A stretch of 64,000 bases of DNA from Streptomyces cellulosae (GTDB lineage: Bacteria; Actinomycetota; Actinomycetes; Streptomycetales; Streptomycetaceae), in NCBI GenBank assembly GCA_014655195.1, contig BNBH01000010.1, forward strand, positions 89,449 through 153,448. Reading direction: 5' to 3'. Position numbers and translations under genes: made by a program. The notes under the pieces are model-generated. The model was not told the DNA's origin, did not search any database, and saw nothing but the letters and a program-made list of their open reading frames with translations. Within the stretch, counting starts at the first letter, position 1. Every line of letters begins with the position of its first letter. Positions 56,501 through 64,000 of the stretch are shown one piece after another.

Positions 56501-57282
56501 CGCCGCTGAACACCGGGCTCCAGGACACGCCCCGCACCTACCGCGCCGGAGAGCAGGTCAGCGAGCGGTGGCAGGGCGCCGTGGTCCGGCCCGGCATCCC
56601 GCGCGAGGGCGTGCCCGCCAGCGTCCGCGACGGCGACGTACTGCGGCTGCGGATCCCCGAGTTCACCGACTCGGCCCCCGGCCACTGGTCCCGGTTCACC
56701 CCCGGCGGCGACGGTGGCATCGGCGTACGGGCGCCGGCGTCGGAGACGGCCGAGGCGCAGCTCCACCGCGACGGCCGCAAGGTGGCCGACCTCGCCGACG
56801 CCTGGCGCGACGTCGAGGTGCCCGGCGGCGACGCCGAGTACCGGCTGCGCCTGCGCACCACCCGCGACTCCGCGGAGTGGGCGTACGCCACGGCGACCGA
56901 CACGACCTGGACGTTCCCGTCCGGCACGGTCACCGGCCAGGCGCGGCTGCCGCTGCTCCAGGTCGACACCGAGGTACCGGCCGACCTGCGCAACACCGTC
57001 GGACCCGGCCGCACCCACACCCTCCGGCTGACGGTCCGCCACCAGGACGGGCTCGCCGCGCCGCGCGGGGTGCGCACCACGGTCGAGGTCTCCTACGACG
57101 ATGGCCGGCACTTCACCGAGGCGCCGGTGCGCGCAGGGAAGGGCAACACCTTCACGGCCACCGTCACCCGGCCCGCCGGGGTCCGCGGCGACGCCGCCGT
57201 GACCCTGCGCGTCACCGCGCGGGACGCGTCGGGCGCCTCGGTCCGGCAGACCGTGACCCGGGCCTACGGGCAGCGCGGCTGA
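53518..57282 (+). CDS. Very large secreted S8 family serine protease
   Basis: 1254 residues. Signal peptide (VRRRMRIAAAVAAGLTL), a propeptide-like N-terminal region to about 200, then the subtilase domain with Asp in VLDTGADGTHPD near 238, His in GHGTHVAS near 270 and Ser in SGTSMAAPH near 447. The remaining 750 residues hold PA-like and Ig/beta-sandwich segments (for example AVVTDEQGIAG near 820 and an N-terminal-to-VTLRVTARDASGASVRQTV end), so substrate recognition or wall attachment. GTG 53518 follows GAAGGG at a spacing of seven; ATG 53530 is an alternative. Monocistronic, ended by a strong hairpin. Confidence 0.92.
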   Translation: MRRRMRIAAAVAAGLTLSAGAVTPVVAGPSGATAPARAAAPAADSGATVRLITGDLVTVRTDVNGRRTASVTPGEGRRHLLFRTIEEDGHLTVLPSDAEGLVTAGRLDRGLFDVTALVAQGYDERRADTLPLIVADGAGVPDTSLRRLTGMAAEGTEVRRLETLDADAVRVPTDDLSAFWKRLAPAAGDAARAASVPRVWLDGRVRAALDRSTAQIGAPEVWQGGHRGDDVKVAVLDTGADGTHPDLAGRISEAQDFSGSSGTGDVFGHGTHVASIVGGSGAASDGARKGVAPGADLLVGKVLGDDGFGTASQVIDGMEWAVARGADVVNMSLGSDSPSDGTDPMSLALNELSASSGALFVVAAGNAGPGQGTIGSPAAADAALTVGAVDRDDSLADFSSRGPRVGDDAVKPDVTAPGVGIVAARAAGTAMGQIVDASHVAASGTSMAAPHVAGAAALLAQQHPDWTASRLKDALTSTARTVEGQLTTEQGGGRIDVAAASRTPVLATAGIALGRYSTDDTGTRTHTVRYTNVSGRDVTLDVRAALVTSGGRELADGVVTPAARTVTVRAGGTADLPLTVDAARAGRGAYHGHLTATAADGSVTVHTTLSLSVRGPVHRLKVVSYDNDGNRVENLPMIWGAEGFVGYTDRDNAVAEVEEGTYQLTSGGVERTDDGAEVLRQVVLPDIKVTKDTTVVVDPRKTVKVEIRTPKPAEQRGVLSYQTYRKIDGHAWIDGTMYFDIARELYVSPTAQVTDGDFEFASRWQLVAPLLEAGVTGGPDLDAFYMPESPLFDRRGERLQAVDAGAAEAPDFRKARGRLAVVTDEQGIAGPQLAERAAQAGVRAVLVVNFSPTGWTRWTPHGDRWKVPVVRIGSGEGADLLKRVARRATTVTFAGTARSPYLYDVMQTSEGRIPDRVVHTVSERNSAVIRSEYADNGGVDWAAEQRFARRPYQEFIWLQYTRHVPTAFTRTEYVTSGTTEWDHVVNYRTVGDVDSPLNTGLQDTPRTYRAGEQVSERWQGAVVRPGIPREGVPASVRDGDVLRLRIPEFTDSAPGHWSRFTPGGDGGIGVRAPASETAEAQLHRDGRKVADLADAWRDVEVPGGDAEYRLRLRTTRDSAEWAYATATDTTWTFPSGTVTGQARLPLLQVDTEVPADLRNTVGPGRTHTLRLTVRHQDGLAAPRGVRTTVEVSYDDGRHFTEAPVRAGKGNTFTATVTRPAGVRGDAAVTLRVTARDASGASVRQTVTRAYGQRG

Positions 57283-57289
57283 GCAGTGA

Positions 57290-57328
57290 CGGCGGGGGAA
57301 CGGGGCACGGCCGCCCGTTCCCCCGCCG
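57290..57328 (+). terminator. Hairpin terminator after the S8 protease gene
   Basis: A 15-bp stem (CGGCGGGGGAACGGG with complement) and a 9-base loop, 8 bp past the stop. Confidence 0.8.
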
Positions 57329-57340
57329 ACTGTTGTACGG

Positions 57341-57366
57341 TATTCAACCGTTCAGGCGTTTGAATA
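57341..57366 (+). promoter_or_regulatory. Palindromic operator upstream of the TrmB-like regulator
   Basis: TATTCAACCG-N6-CGTTTGAATA: 9 of 10 arm positions are complementary. It ends 22 bp before the regulator start (57389), between the protease terminator and the gene, as expected for autoregulation. Confidence 0.6.
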
Positions 57367-57388
57367 TCGTCGTGCGGGGGAGGGTGCC

Positions 57389-58393
57389 GTGACACTGGAG
57401 GCCGCCGGGGTCACCGGCACCGAGGAGACCGTCTACCGCCTGCTGGTGACGATGGGCCGGGCCACCGCCCGCGAGGTCGCCGACCGGGCCGGCCTCGAAC
57501 CCGAGCACACCCGGCACGTGCTGGACGCGCTCGCCGCGAAGAACCTGGTCAGCCAGAGCGACGGACTGCCCCGCCAGTACCGGCCCACCCCGCCCGACGT
57601 GGCGCTGCTGCCCCGTCTCAAGCGCCGCGCCGACGCCCTCGACCTCGCCCGCGCCGAGGCCACCGCGCTGCTGGAGTCCTACCGCGAGACCATGCGCCGT
57701 CAGGACCTCGGCCAGCTCATCGAGGTCATCACCGGCGCGGAGGCGTTGCGCCAGCACCTGCGCCAGATCCAGGACGGCGCCCGCGACGAGATGCTGTGGT
57801 TCTGCAAGGCCCAGTACGTGGCCATGCCGTCCGGCAGCAACCGAGCCGAGTTCGACGCGCTGGCCCGGGGCGTGCGCTACCGGGTGCTGTACGAGAAGGC
57901 GTTCTTCGACGACGAGGGCGCCGTCGATAACGTTGTCGAGGGCGTCAGGGCGGGCGAGCTGGCCCGCGCCGTGCCGCACCTCCCGCTGCGCCTCGCGGTC
58001 GCGGACCGCGCCATCGCGATCTGCCCGCTGGTCCCGGGCGGCCCCGACGGCAGCCCCGAGGAACCCACCTCCGCGCTGGTGCGCGACAGCAACCTGCTGG
58101 CCGCGCTGGTCGCCCTCTTCGAGCGGTACTGGGAGGACGCGGTCCCGCTGGACGTCGACGACACGGGCGCGGTCTCCGGCACGGACGCGGCGGGTGCCCC
58201 CGACCCGCTCGGCGCCACGGACCGCCGCCTCCTCGCCCTCCTGGTCGCCGGCGTCGCGGACAAGGCGGTGGCCACCCAGATGGGCCTCAGCCGCCGCACG
58301 GTGCAGCGCCGCATCCAGCGCCTGATGGAACTCGCGGGTGCGACCACCCGCATGCAGCTCGCCTGGCAGGCGGCGCGGCGGGGGTGGCTGTAA
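57389..58393 (+). CDS. TrmB-like regulator with C-terminal LuxR-type HTH
   Basis: 334 residues. N-terminal winged helix (5-65, EETVYRLLVTMGRATAREVA; EHTRHVLDALAAKNLV), a TrmB-like central domain (about 105-245, TGAEALRQHLRQIQ; DEMLWFCKAQYVAMPS; YEKAFFDDEG) and a second HTH at the end (LLALLVAGVADKAVATQMG, then SRRTVQRRIQRLMEL). Two DNA-binding domains on one chain are unusual. Such genes sit beside S8 proteases in other Streptomyces, so it may control the protease. Operator at 57341-57366. The start is a GTG with GGGGGAGGG upstream. Confidence 0.85.
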   Translation: MTLEAAGVTGTEETVYRLLVTMGRATAREVADRAGLEPEHTRHVLDALAAKNLVSQSDGLPRQYRPTPPDVALLPRLKRRADALDLARAEATALLESYRETMRRQDLGQLIEVITGAEALRQHLRQIQDGARDEMLWFCKAQYVAMPSGSNRAEFDALARGVRYRVLYEKAFFDDEGAVDNVVEGVRAGELARAVPHLPLRLAVADRAIAICPLVPGGPDGSPEEPTSALVRDSNLLAALVALFERYWEDAVPLDVDDTGAVSGTDAAGAPDPLGATDRRLLALLVAGVADKAVATQMGLSRRTVQRRIQRLMELAGATTRMQLAWQAARRGWL

Positions 58394-58547
58394 GGGGGTT
58401 GCCGTGGCCGTCGGACCGGGTGAGGCTGGCTGCAGGAGGGCGGGTCGGGCCCCTGGTGGGTGATCAGGGCCGAACGGCCCTGGTCCGGCGGTCCCGGACG
58501 GGCCAGGATCCTGGTGGAACCCCCCGCGCGCAGCAAGGAGCATTTCG

Positions 58548-59252
58548 ATGGCGGACGGCGAGCAGTCCGGCCCCGAGGACGGGCCGATCCGGGTCTTCCT
58601 CCTGGACGACCACGAGGTGGTCCGGCGCGGGGTGCACGACCTGCTGAACGACGAGCCGGACATCACGGTGGTCGGCGAGGCCGCCACCGTCGAGCAGGCC
58701 CTGGTGCGCGTCACCGCCCTGCGCCCGCGTGTCGCGGTCCTCGACGTGCGGCTGCCCGACGGCGACGGCGTGACCGTGTGCCGGGAACTGCGCTCCCGGA
58801 TGCCGGACCTGGCGTGTCTGATGCTCACCTCGTTCGACGACGAGGAGGCCCTGCTGGACTCGATCATGGCCGGCGCGTCCGGCTACGTCCTCAAGCAGAT
58901 CCGCGGCTCCGACCTCGTCGAGGCCGTCCGCACGGTCGCGCGAGGCCAGTCGCTGCTCGACCCGAGCGCCACCACCAAGCTGATGGAGCGGCTGCGCGGC
59001 GGCCCCCGCAAGGAGCAGGAGGAGCAGGACGTCCTGCCCGGCCTCACCGAGCGGGAGCGGGAGATCCTCGAACTGATCGGGGAGGGCCTCACCAACCGCC
59101 AGATCGGCCGGCGCCTCTATCTCGCCGAGAAGACGGTGAAGAACCACATCTCCCGCCTGCTCGCCAAGCTCGGCGTGGAGCGCCGCGTCCAGGCCGCCGT
59201 GATCGCCACCGAGGCCCGGGACCGCCTGCGGCACGACGGCAACGGTCGCTGA
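58548..59252 (+). CDS. NarL/LuxR-type response regulator
   Basis: 234 residues. Receiver domain with DD at 20-21, phosphorylatable Asp66 ([11 protein letters not shown]), Thr/Ser in [12 protein letters not shown] near 91 and Lys in [10 protein letters not shown] near 112. LuxR HTH at 160-220 ([40 protein letters not shown]). Resembles the DevR/DosR group. No sensor kinase gene is adjacent, so it is orphan here or controlled elsewhere. AAGGAG lies nine bases before ATG 58548. Not coupled to the TrmB-like gene (154 bp apart). Confidence 0.92.
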   Translation: MADGEQSGPEDGPIRVFLLDDHEVVRRGVHDLLNDEPDITVVGEAATVEQALVRVTALRPRVAVLDVRLPDGDGVTVCRELRSRMPDLACLMLTSFDDEEALLDSIMAGASGYVLKQIRGSDLVEAVRTVARGQSLLDPSATTKLMERLRGGPRKEQEEQDVLPGLTEREREILELIGEGLTNRQIGRRLYLAEKTVKNHISRLLAKLGVERRVQAAVIATEARDRLRHDGNGR

Positions 59253-59273
59253 CGGGCGCGGCACCCGCGCCCG
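59253..59273 (+). terminator. Short hairpin after the response regulator
   Basis: A 9-bp perfect stem CGGGCGCGG/CCGCGCCCG with a 3-base loop, immediately after the stop and between convergent genes. Confidence 0.6.
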
Positions 59274-59288
59274 GCAGCGCGTGAAGCG

Positions 59289-60587
<1,299 letters not shown>

Positions 60588-60679
60588 TCACAAGACCGCG
60601 GCGACAACGTTCGCATCGTAGTGCAGCCGCGCCCCGCCACCCCGCCCTTCAACCCGGCGTGGCGGAAACGGCGTTGCCC

Positions 60680-61174
60680 TCACCCCGCCGGCCGGACCGG
60701 GTAGTGGTGCGCCTCCGCCGCCCCGCGCGGCGACGCCTCCGGCCACACGCAGTCCAGCACCGACGCCGACGGGCCGAACAGCGCCGACGGCACCGCGTCC
60801 CGCGCGAACCACTCCCAGCGCACGATCTTGTCCGGTTCCGTCACCTCGGGTGTGCCCTGCGCCCCCTCGGCGACCGCGGCGGCCGTCACCCGGGTGAGCC
60901 CGCGCAGACCGTCCACCAGCACGGCCAGCACCCGTACGGCCGTGGCCGGCACCGACAGCCCGGTCTCCTCCGCCAGCTCGCGCGCCGCCGCCGTCTCGAA
61001 GTCCTCGCCCGGGTCCACCTTGCCGCCGGGCAGCTCCCAGCGGCCGTCGTGGCCGAGTCCCAGCAGGACGCGGCCACCGGAGTCGAGGACGGCGACGCCG
61101 ACCCCCGTCAGGCTGTGCGGTGTGGGGCGGGCGCGCTCGGGGCGCTCCGCGGTGAGGTCTCCGGTGCTGTTCAC
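60680..61174 (-). CDS. NUDIX hydrolase
   Basis: 164 residues with a complete Nudix box GKVDPGEDFETAAARELAEE (T)G near 58-80, binding divalent metal for pyrophosphate cleavage of a nucleoside diphosphate derivative. N-terminal HSLTGVGVAVLDSGGRVLLG starts the fold. The substrate is not predictable; MutT-like or ADP-ribose-type are options. Divergent from murQ with about 265 bp between starts. Confidence 0.85.
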   Translation of the reverse strand: MNSTGDLTAERPERARPTPHSLTGVGVAVLDSGGRVLLGLGHDGRWELPGGKVDPGEDFETAAARELAEETGLSVPATAVRVLAVLVDGLRGLTRVTAAAVAEGAQGTPEVTEPDKIVRWEWFARDAVPSALFGPSASVLDCVWPEASPRGAAEAHHYPVRPAG

Positions 61175-61355
61175 CGGTCCCTTCTACACGGTCACGGGCC
61201 CGCCCCGGTATGAGGTGACGCACGTCACCGGCTCCTGGCTTGGAGGGGCGGGTGGCGCGGTGGCGACAGTAATGGGACGCATCGTTCCGCAGGGGGTGCC
61301 CGCGAGGGACCGCAGGTCGCCGCGAAGTCGTGATCGGACCTTTGCGTGACGACCC

Positions 61356-61418
61356 TTGACGCACGCGAAGGCTGAAAATATCTTTCAGGATCAAGTGATC
61401 GACCGAAAGTAAATTTCG
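61356..61418 (+). promoter_or_regulatory. murQ promoter with two GAAA-N5-TTTC operator boxes
   Basis: TTGACG (61356-61361), 17-bp spacer, TATCTT (61379-61384). CTGAAAATATCTTTCAG at 61372-61388 overlaps the -10, and CGAAAGTAAATTTCG at 61404-61418 follows; centres are 31 bp apart (about three helical turns). Both have the GAAA/TTTC dyad recognised by RpiR/MurR-type sugar-phosphate repressors. No rpiR gene is in this window. Confidence 0.6.
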
Positions 61419-61438
61419 ACCCCGGGAGAGTGACGTCC

Positions 61439-62380
61439 GTGCCCGCCGCAGACGCCGTGGAGAGCGGCCGGTTGCGTGAGCAGCTGGCCACCATGACCAC
61501 GGAGGCGTACCGCCCGGAGCTGGCGGACACCGACCGCCTGCCCACCCTCGACATCGCCCGCTTCATGAACGCGGAGGACGCCACCGTCACCACGGCCGTC
61601 GCCGCCCGGCTGCCGGAGATCGCCGCCGCGATCGACGGCGTCACCGCCCGCATGGCCCGCGGCGGCCGGCTGGTCTACGCCGGCGCCGGCACCGCGGGGC
61701 GGCTCGGCATCCTCGACGCCTCCGAGTGCCCGCCCACCTTCAACACCGACCCCGCCCAGGTCGTCGGCCTCATCGCGGGCGGCCCCACGGCCGTGGTCAA
61801 CGCCGTGGAGGGCGCCGAGGACCGTGAGGACGCCGCCCGCGCCGACCTCGACGCCCTCGCCCTCACCGCGGACGACGTGGTCGTCGGCATCTCCGCCTCG
61901 GGCCGCACCCCGTACGCCGTCGCGGCCGTACGCCACGCCCGCGCCCTCGGCGCGCTCACCGTCGGCCTGTCCTGCAACGAGGACAGCGCGCTGGCCGCGG
62001 CCGCCGACCACGGCATCGAAGTGGTGGTCGGCCCCGAGACCCTGACGGGCTCCACCCGGCTCAAGGCGGGCACGGCGCAGAAGCTGGTGCTCAACATGAT
62101 CTCGACCATCACGATGATCAAGCTGGGCAAGACCTACGGGAACCTGATGGTCGACGTCCGCGCCTCCAACGAGAAGCTCAAGGCGCGCGCCCACCGGATC
62201 GTCTCCCTCGCCACCGGCGCGCGCGACGAGTCCGTCGAGACCGCCCTCGCCGACAACGACGGCGAGGTCAAGAACTCCATCCTCACCCTCCTGGCGTCCG
62301 TGGACGCCCCCACCGCAGCCCGCCTGCTGCAGGACGCCCACGGGCACCTGCGGAAGGCACTGGAAGCCGCAGCCGCCTGA
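61439..62380 (+). CDS. murQ: N-acetylmuramic acid 6-phosphate etherase
   Basis: 313 residues. MurQ cleaves the D-lactyl ether of MurNAc-6-phosphate to GlcNAc-6-phosphate, part of cell-wall recycling or of using imported MurNAc. SIS fold: GRLVYAGAGTAGRLGILDAS near 77, GISASGRTPYAVAAVRHA near 150, STRLKAGTAQKLVLNMIST near 206, ASNEKLKARAHRIV near 240. GTG 61439 is preferred over GTG 61430 because GGGAG at 61424-61428 is then spaced ten bases. The PTS gene is 40 bp downstream, so one operon. Confidence 0.95.
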   Translation: MPAADAVESGRLREQLATMTTEAYRPELADTDRLPTLDIARFMNAEDATVTTAVAARLPEIAAAIDGVTARMARGGRLVYAGAGTAGRLGILDASECPPTFNTDPAQVVGLIAGGPTAVVNAVEGAEDREDAARADLDALALTADDVVVGISASGRTPYAVAAVRHARALGALTVGLSCNEDSALAAAADHGIEVVVGPETLTGSTRLKAGTAQKLVLNMISTITMIKLGKTYGNLMVDVRASNEKLKARAHRIVSLATGARDESVETALADNDGEVKNSILTLLASVDAPTAARLLQDAHGHLRKALEAAAA

Positions 62381-62419
62381 CGCGGCCTGCCCCACCTCAC
62401 AGCAAGGCATGACCGCACC

Positions 62420-63937
62420 ATGAGCGAAGAGAACAAGCATCGCGCCACTGCTGCCGCCATCCTCCCCCTGGTCGGAGGCGCGGCGAACGTGACGTCGGTG
62501 GCCCACTGCATGACCCGGCTCCGGCTGGGCCTGCGCGACCGGTCCCTCGTCCAGGAGGAGGCACTCAAGGCACTGCCCGCGGTCATGGGGGTCGTCGAGG
62601 ACGACACCTACCAGATCGTGCTGGGTCCGGGCACCGTCGCCCGTGTCACCCCGGAGTTCGAGGCCCTGGTGGCCGAGGAGCGGGCGGACGCCCCGGAGGA
62701 GCCCGCCGCTCCCGCGGGCGGGTCCGACCCGGTGACCGCCGAGGAGCTGGCGGCGCAGGGGGCGGCGCTCCGCGCGGAGCGGAAGGCGAAGAACGCCACC
62801 CCCTTCAAGCTGTTCCTGCGGCGCATCGCGAACATCTTCGTGCCGCTCATCCCCGCGCTCATCGGCTGCGGCATCATCGCCGGCCTCAACGGCCTGCTCG
62901 TCAACCTCGGCTGGCTGCCCGGGATCACCCCGGCGCTGGCCGCCATCGCCTCCGGCTTCATGGCGCTGATCGCCGTCTTCGTCGGCTACAACACGGCCAA
63001 GGAGTTCGGCGGCACCCCGATCCTCGGCGGCGCCGTCGCCTCGATCATCGTCTACGCAAAGGTCGCCGACGTCGAGGCGTTCGGCCAGCACCTCTCGCCC
63101 GGCCAGGGCGGTGTCCTCGGCGCGCTGGCCGCGGCCTGCCTCGGCGTGTACGTCGAGAAGCGGTGCCGCCGCTGGGTCCCGGAGTCCGTCGACGTGCTGG
63201 TCACGCCTACCGTCACCGTGCTGGTCTCCGGCCTGGCGACGCTGTTCGGACTGATGTTCCTCGCCGGTGAGGTGTCGTCCTGGATCGGCGAGGCCGCCGA
63301 CTGGCTGCTCGCCCACGGCGGCGCGGGCGCCGGCTTCCTCCTCGGCGGTCTGTTCCTCCCGCTGGTCATGCTGGGCCTGCACCAGGCGCTCATCCCCATC
63401 CACACCACGCTGATCGAGGGCGCCGGCTTCACCGTGCTCCTGCCGATCCTCGCCATGGCGGGCGCGGGCCAGGTCGGCGCGGCCCTCGCGATCTACCTGC
63501 GGCTGCCCCGCAACACCTCGATCCGCACGACCATCAAGTCCGCCCTGTGGCCGGGCTTCCTGGGTGTCGGCGAGCCGCTGATCTACGGCGTCTCCCTGCC
63601 CCTGGGCCGCCCGTTCGTCACGGCCTGCGCGGGCGGCGCCTTCGGCGGCGCGTTCGTCGGCCTGTTCAACCAGCTCGGCACGGACGTCGGCTCCACCGCG
63701 ATCGGCCCCTCCGGCTGGGCGCTCTTCCCCCTCCTCGACGGCAACCACGGCCTGGCGCAGACGATCGCCGTCTACGCGGCCGGCCTGATCGTCGGCTATG
63801 TGGCGGGCTTCGTGGCGACGTACTGGTTCGGCTTCACCAAGACGATGCTCGCGGAGCTGAACGCGGCGCCCGACGAGACGGCGCCGGCGTCCCCCGCCCC
63901 GGTGGCGGCCGAGGAGCGCGTCGCGGAGAAGGTCTGA
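62420..63937 (+). CDS. murP: PTS EIIBC permease, probably for N-acetylmuramic acid
   Basis: 505 residues. EIIB domain at 1-90 with the phosphorylated Cys30 in AHCMTRLRL; a linker; then an EIIC glucose-family permease of about ten helices (FVPLIPALIGCGIIAG near 140; GEPLIYGVSLPLGRPF near 378). Imports and phosphorylates the sugar at C6. Placement directly after murQ points to MurNAc, as in other murQP operons; GlcNAc or another amino sugar cannot be excluded. EIIA must be supplied in trans. ATG 62420 follows GCAAGGCATGACCGCACC. Confidence 0.88.
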   Translation: MSEENKHRATAAAILPLVGGAANVTSVAHCMTRLRLGLRDRSLVQEEALKALPAVMGVVEDDTYQIVLGPGTVARVTPEFEALVAEERADAPEEPAAPAGGSDPVTAEELAAQGAALRAERKAKNATPFKLFLRRIANIFVPLIPALIGCGIIAGLNGLLVNLGWLPGITPALAAIASGFMALIAVFVGYNTAKEFGGTPILGGAVASIIVYAKVADVEAFGQHLSPGQGGVLGALAAACLGVYVEKRCRRWVPESVDVLVTPTVTVLVSGLATLFGLMFLAGEVSSWIGEAADWLLAHGGAGAGFLLGGLFLPLVMLGLHQALIPIHTTLIEGAGFTVLLPILAMAGAGQVGAALAIYLRLPRNTSIRTTIKSALWPGFLGVGEPLIYGVSLPLGRPFVTACAGGAFGGAFVGLFNQLGTDVGSTAIGPSGWALFPLLDGNHGLAQTIAVYAAGLIVGYVAGFVATYWFGFTKTMLAELNAAPDETAPASPAPVAAEERVAEKV

Positions 63938-63972
63938 CCTCCGGCCGGGAGACCGGCCGCACGGACGGCGCC

Positions 63973-64000
63973 GGGCCGGCCCCTTCACGGGGGCCGGCCC
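63973..64000 (+). terminator. Hairpin after the murQ-EIIBC operon
   Basis: An 11-bp stem (GGGCCGGCCCC with complement) and 6-base loop. It reaches the end of the window, 35 bp past the EIIBC stop. Confidence 0.7.

Noticed and set aside
57920..57940. AACGTT-centred dyad GATAACGTTGTC
   Set aside because: It lies inside the TrmB-like coding sequence, with no promoter near; likely coincidence.
61391..63988. 865-codon open frame antisense to murQ and the PTS gene
   Set aside because: High-GC shadow frame; both sense genes are clear-cut.

Overview
The window reads as a chromosomal segment of a Streptomyces or close relative. GC content is very high, third codon positions are almost always G or C, GTG starts are frequent, and it carries lineage markers: a conservon (cvnA-D plus P450), a furA-katG pair, a SpoIIE-type phosphatase, many secreted glycoside hydrolases and several DUFs typical of actinomycetes. 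No rRNA, tRNA, CRISPR array, IS element or phage gene was found. Gene density is ordinary, so this is chromosome rather than an obvious island.

Layout. 0.1-4.7 kb: an Ala/Lys-rich membrane protein, phosphoglucomutase, a small membrane protein, an epoxide-hydrolase-like enzyme and a cupin. 4.8-12.2 kb: a DeoR/LacI-type chimeric regulator and a five-gene operon (solute-binding lipoprotein, two permeases, 2-hydroxyacid dehydrogenase, DUF2264 protein) that share a 10-bp operator-like word. 12.3-27 kb: an H1-like protein, a large GH87-type glucanase, an L,D-transpeptidase-like lipoprotein, a secreted alpha/beta hydrolase, a MASE1 sensor next to a SpoIIE-type phosphatase, a GH97 enzyme, and an M19-type peptidase broken by a frameshift. 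27-32.6 kb: glpD, a TetR regulator, an alkyl-DHAP-synthase-like flavoenzyme, an 18-bp minisatellite and a lipid kinase, a possible glycerolipid locus. 32.8-38.6 kb: furA-katG and a group of small conserved proteins. 38.7-42.2 kb: GH16 beta-glucanase with a DasR-like operator, an M15 peptidase and an orphan molybdo-flavin subunit.

42.2-46.8 kb: a glutamate-cysteine ligase, small conserved proteins, and a decay zone in which an SRPBCC gene has two compensating frameshifts and a GNAT and a CGNR gene are each frameshifted and fused by an apparent deletion. 46.9-53.1 kb: enoyl-CoA hydratase with a P450, then the conservon cvnA-B-C-D-E, whose P450 lacks the ExxR motif. 53.5-60.5 kb: a giant S8 protease, a TrmB-like regulator with a palindromic operator, a NarL-type response regulator and a secreted serine hydrolase. 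60.7-64 kb: a NUDIX hydrolase and the murQ / PTS EIIBC pair for MurNAc use, with two GAAA-N5-TTTC boxes at the promoter.

Themes are extracellular polysaccharide and peptide degradation, cell-wall recycling, redox defence and GTPase-linked signalling. Starts were set by Shine-Dalgarno spacing and domain limits. Domain assignments come from recognised motifs, not from database searches.
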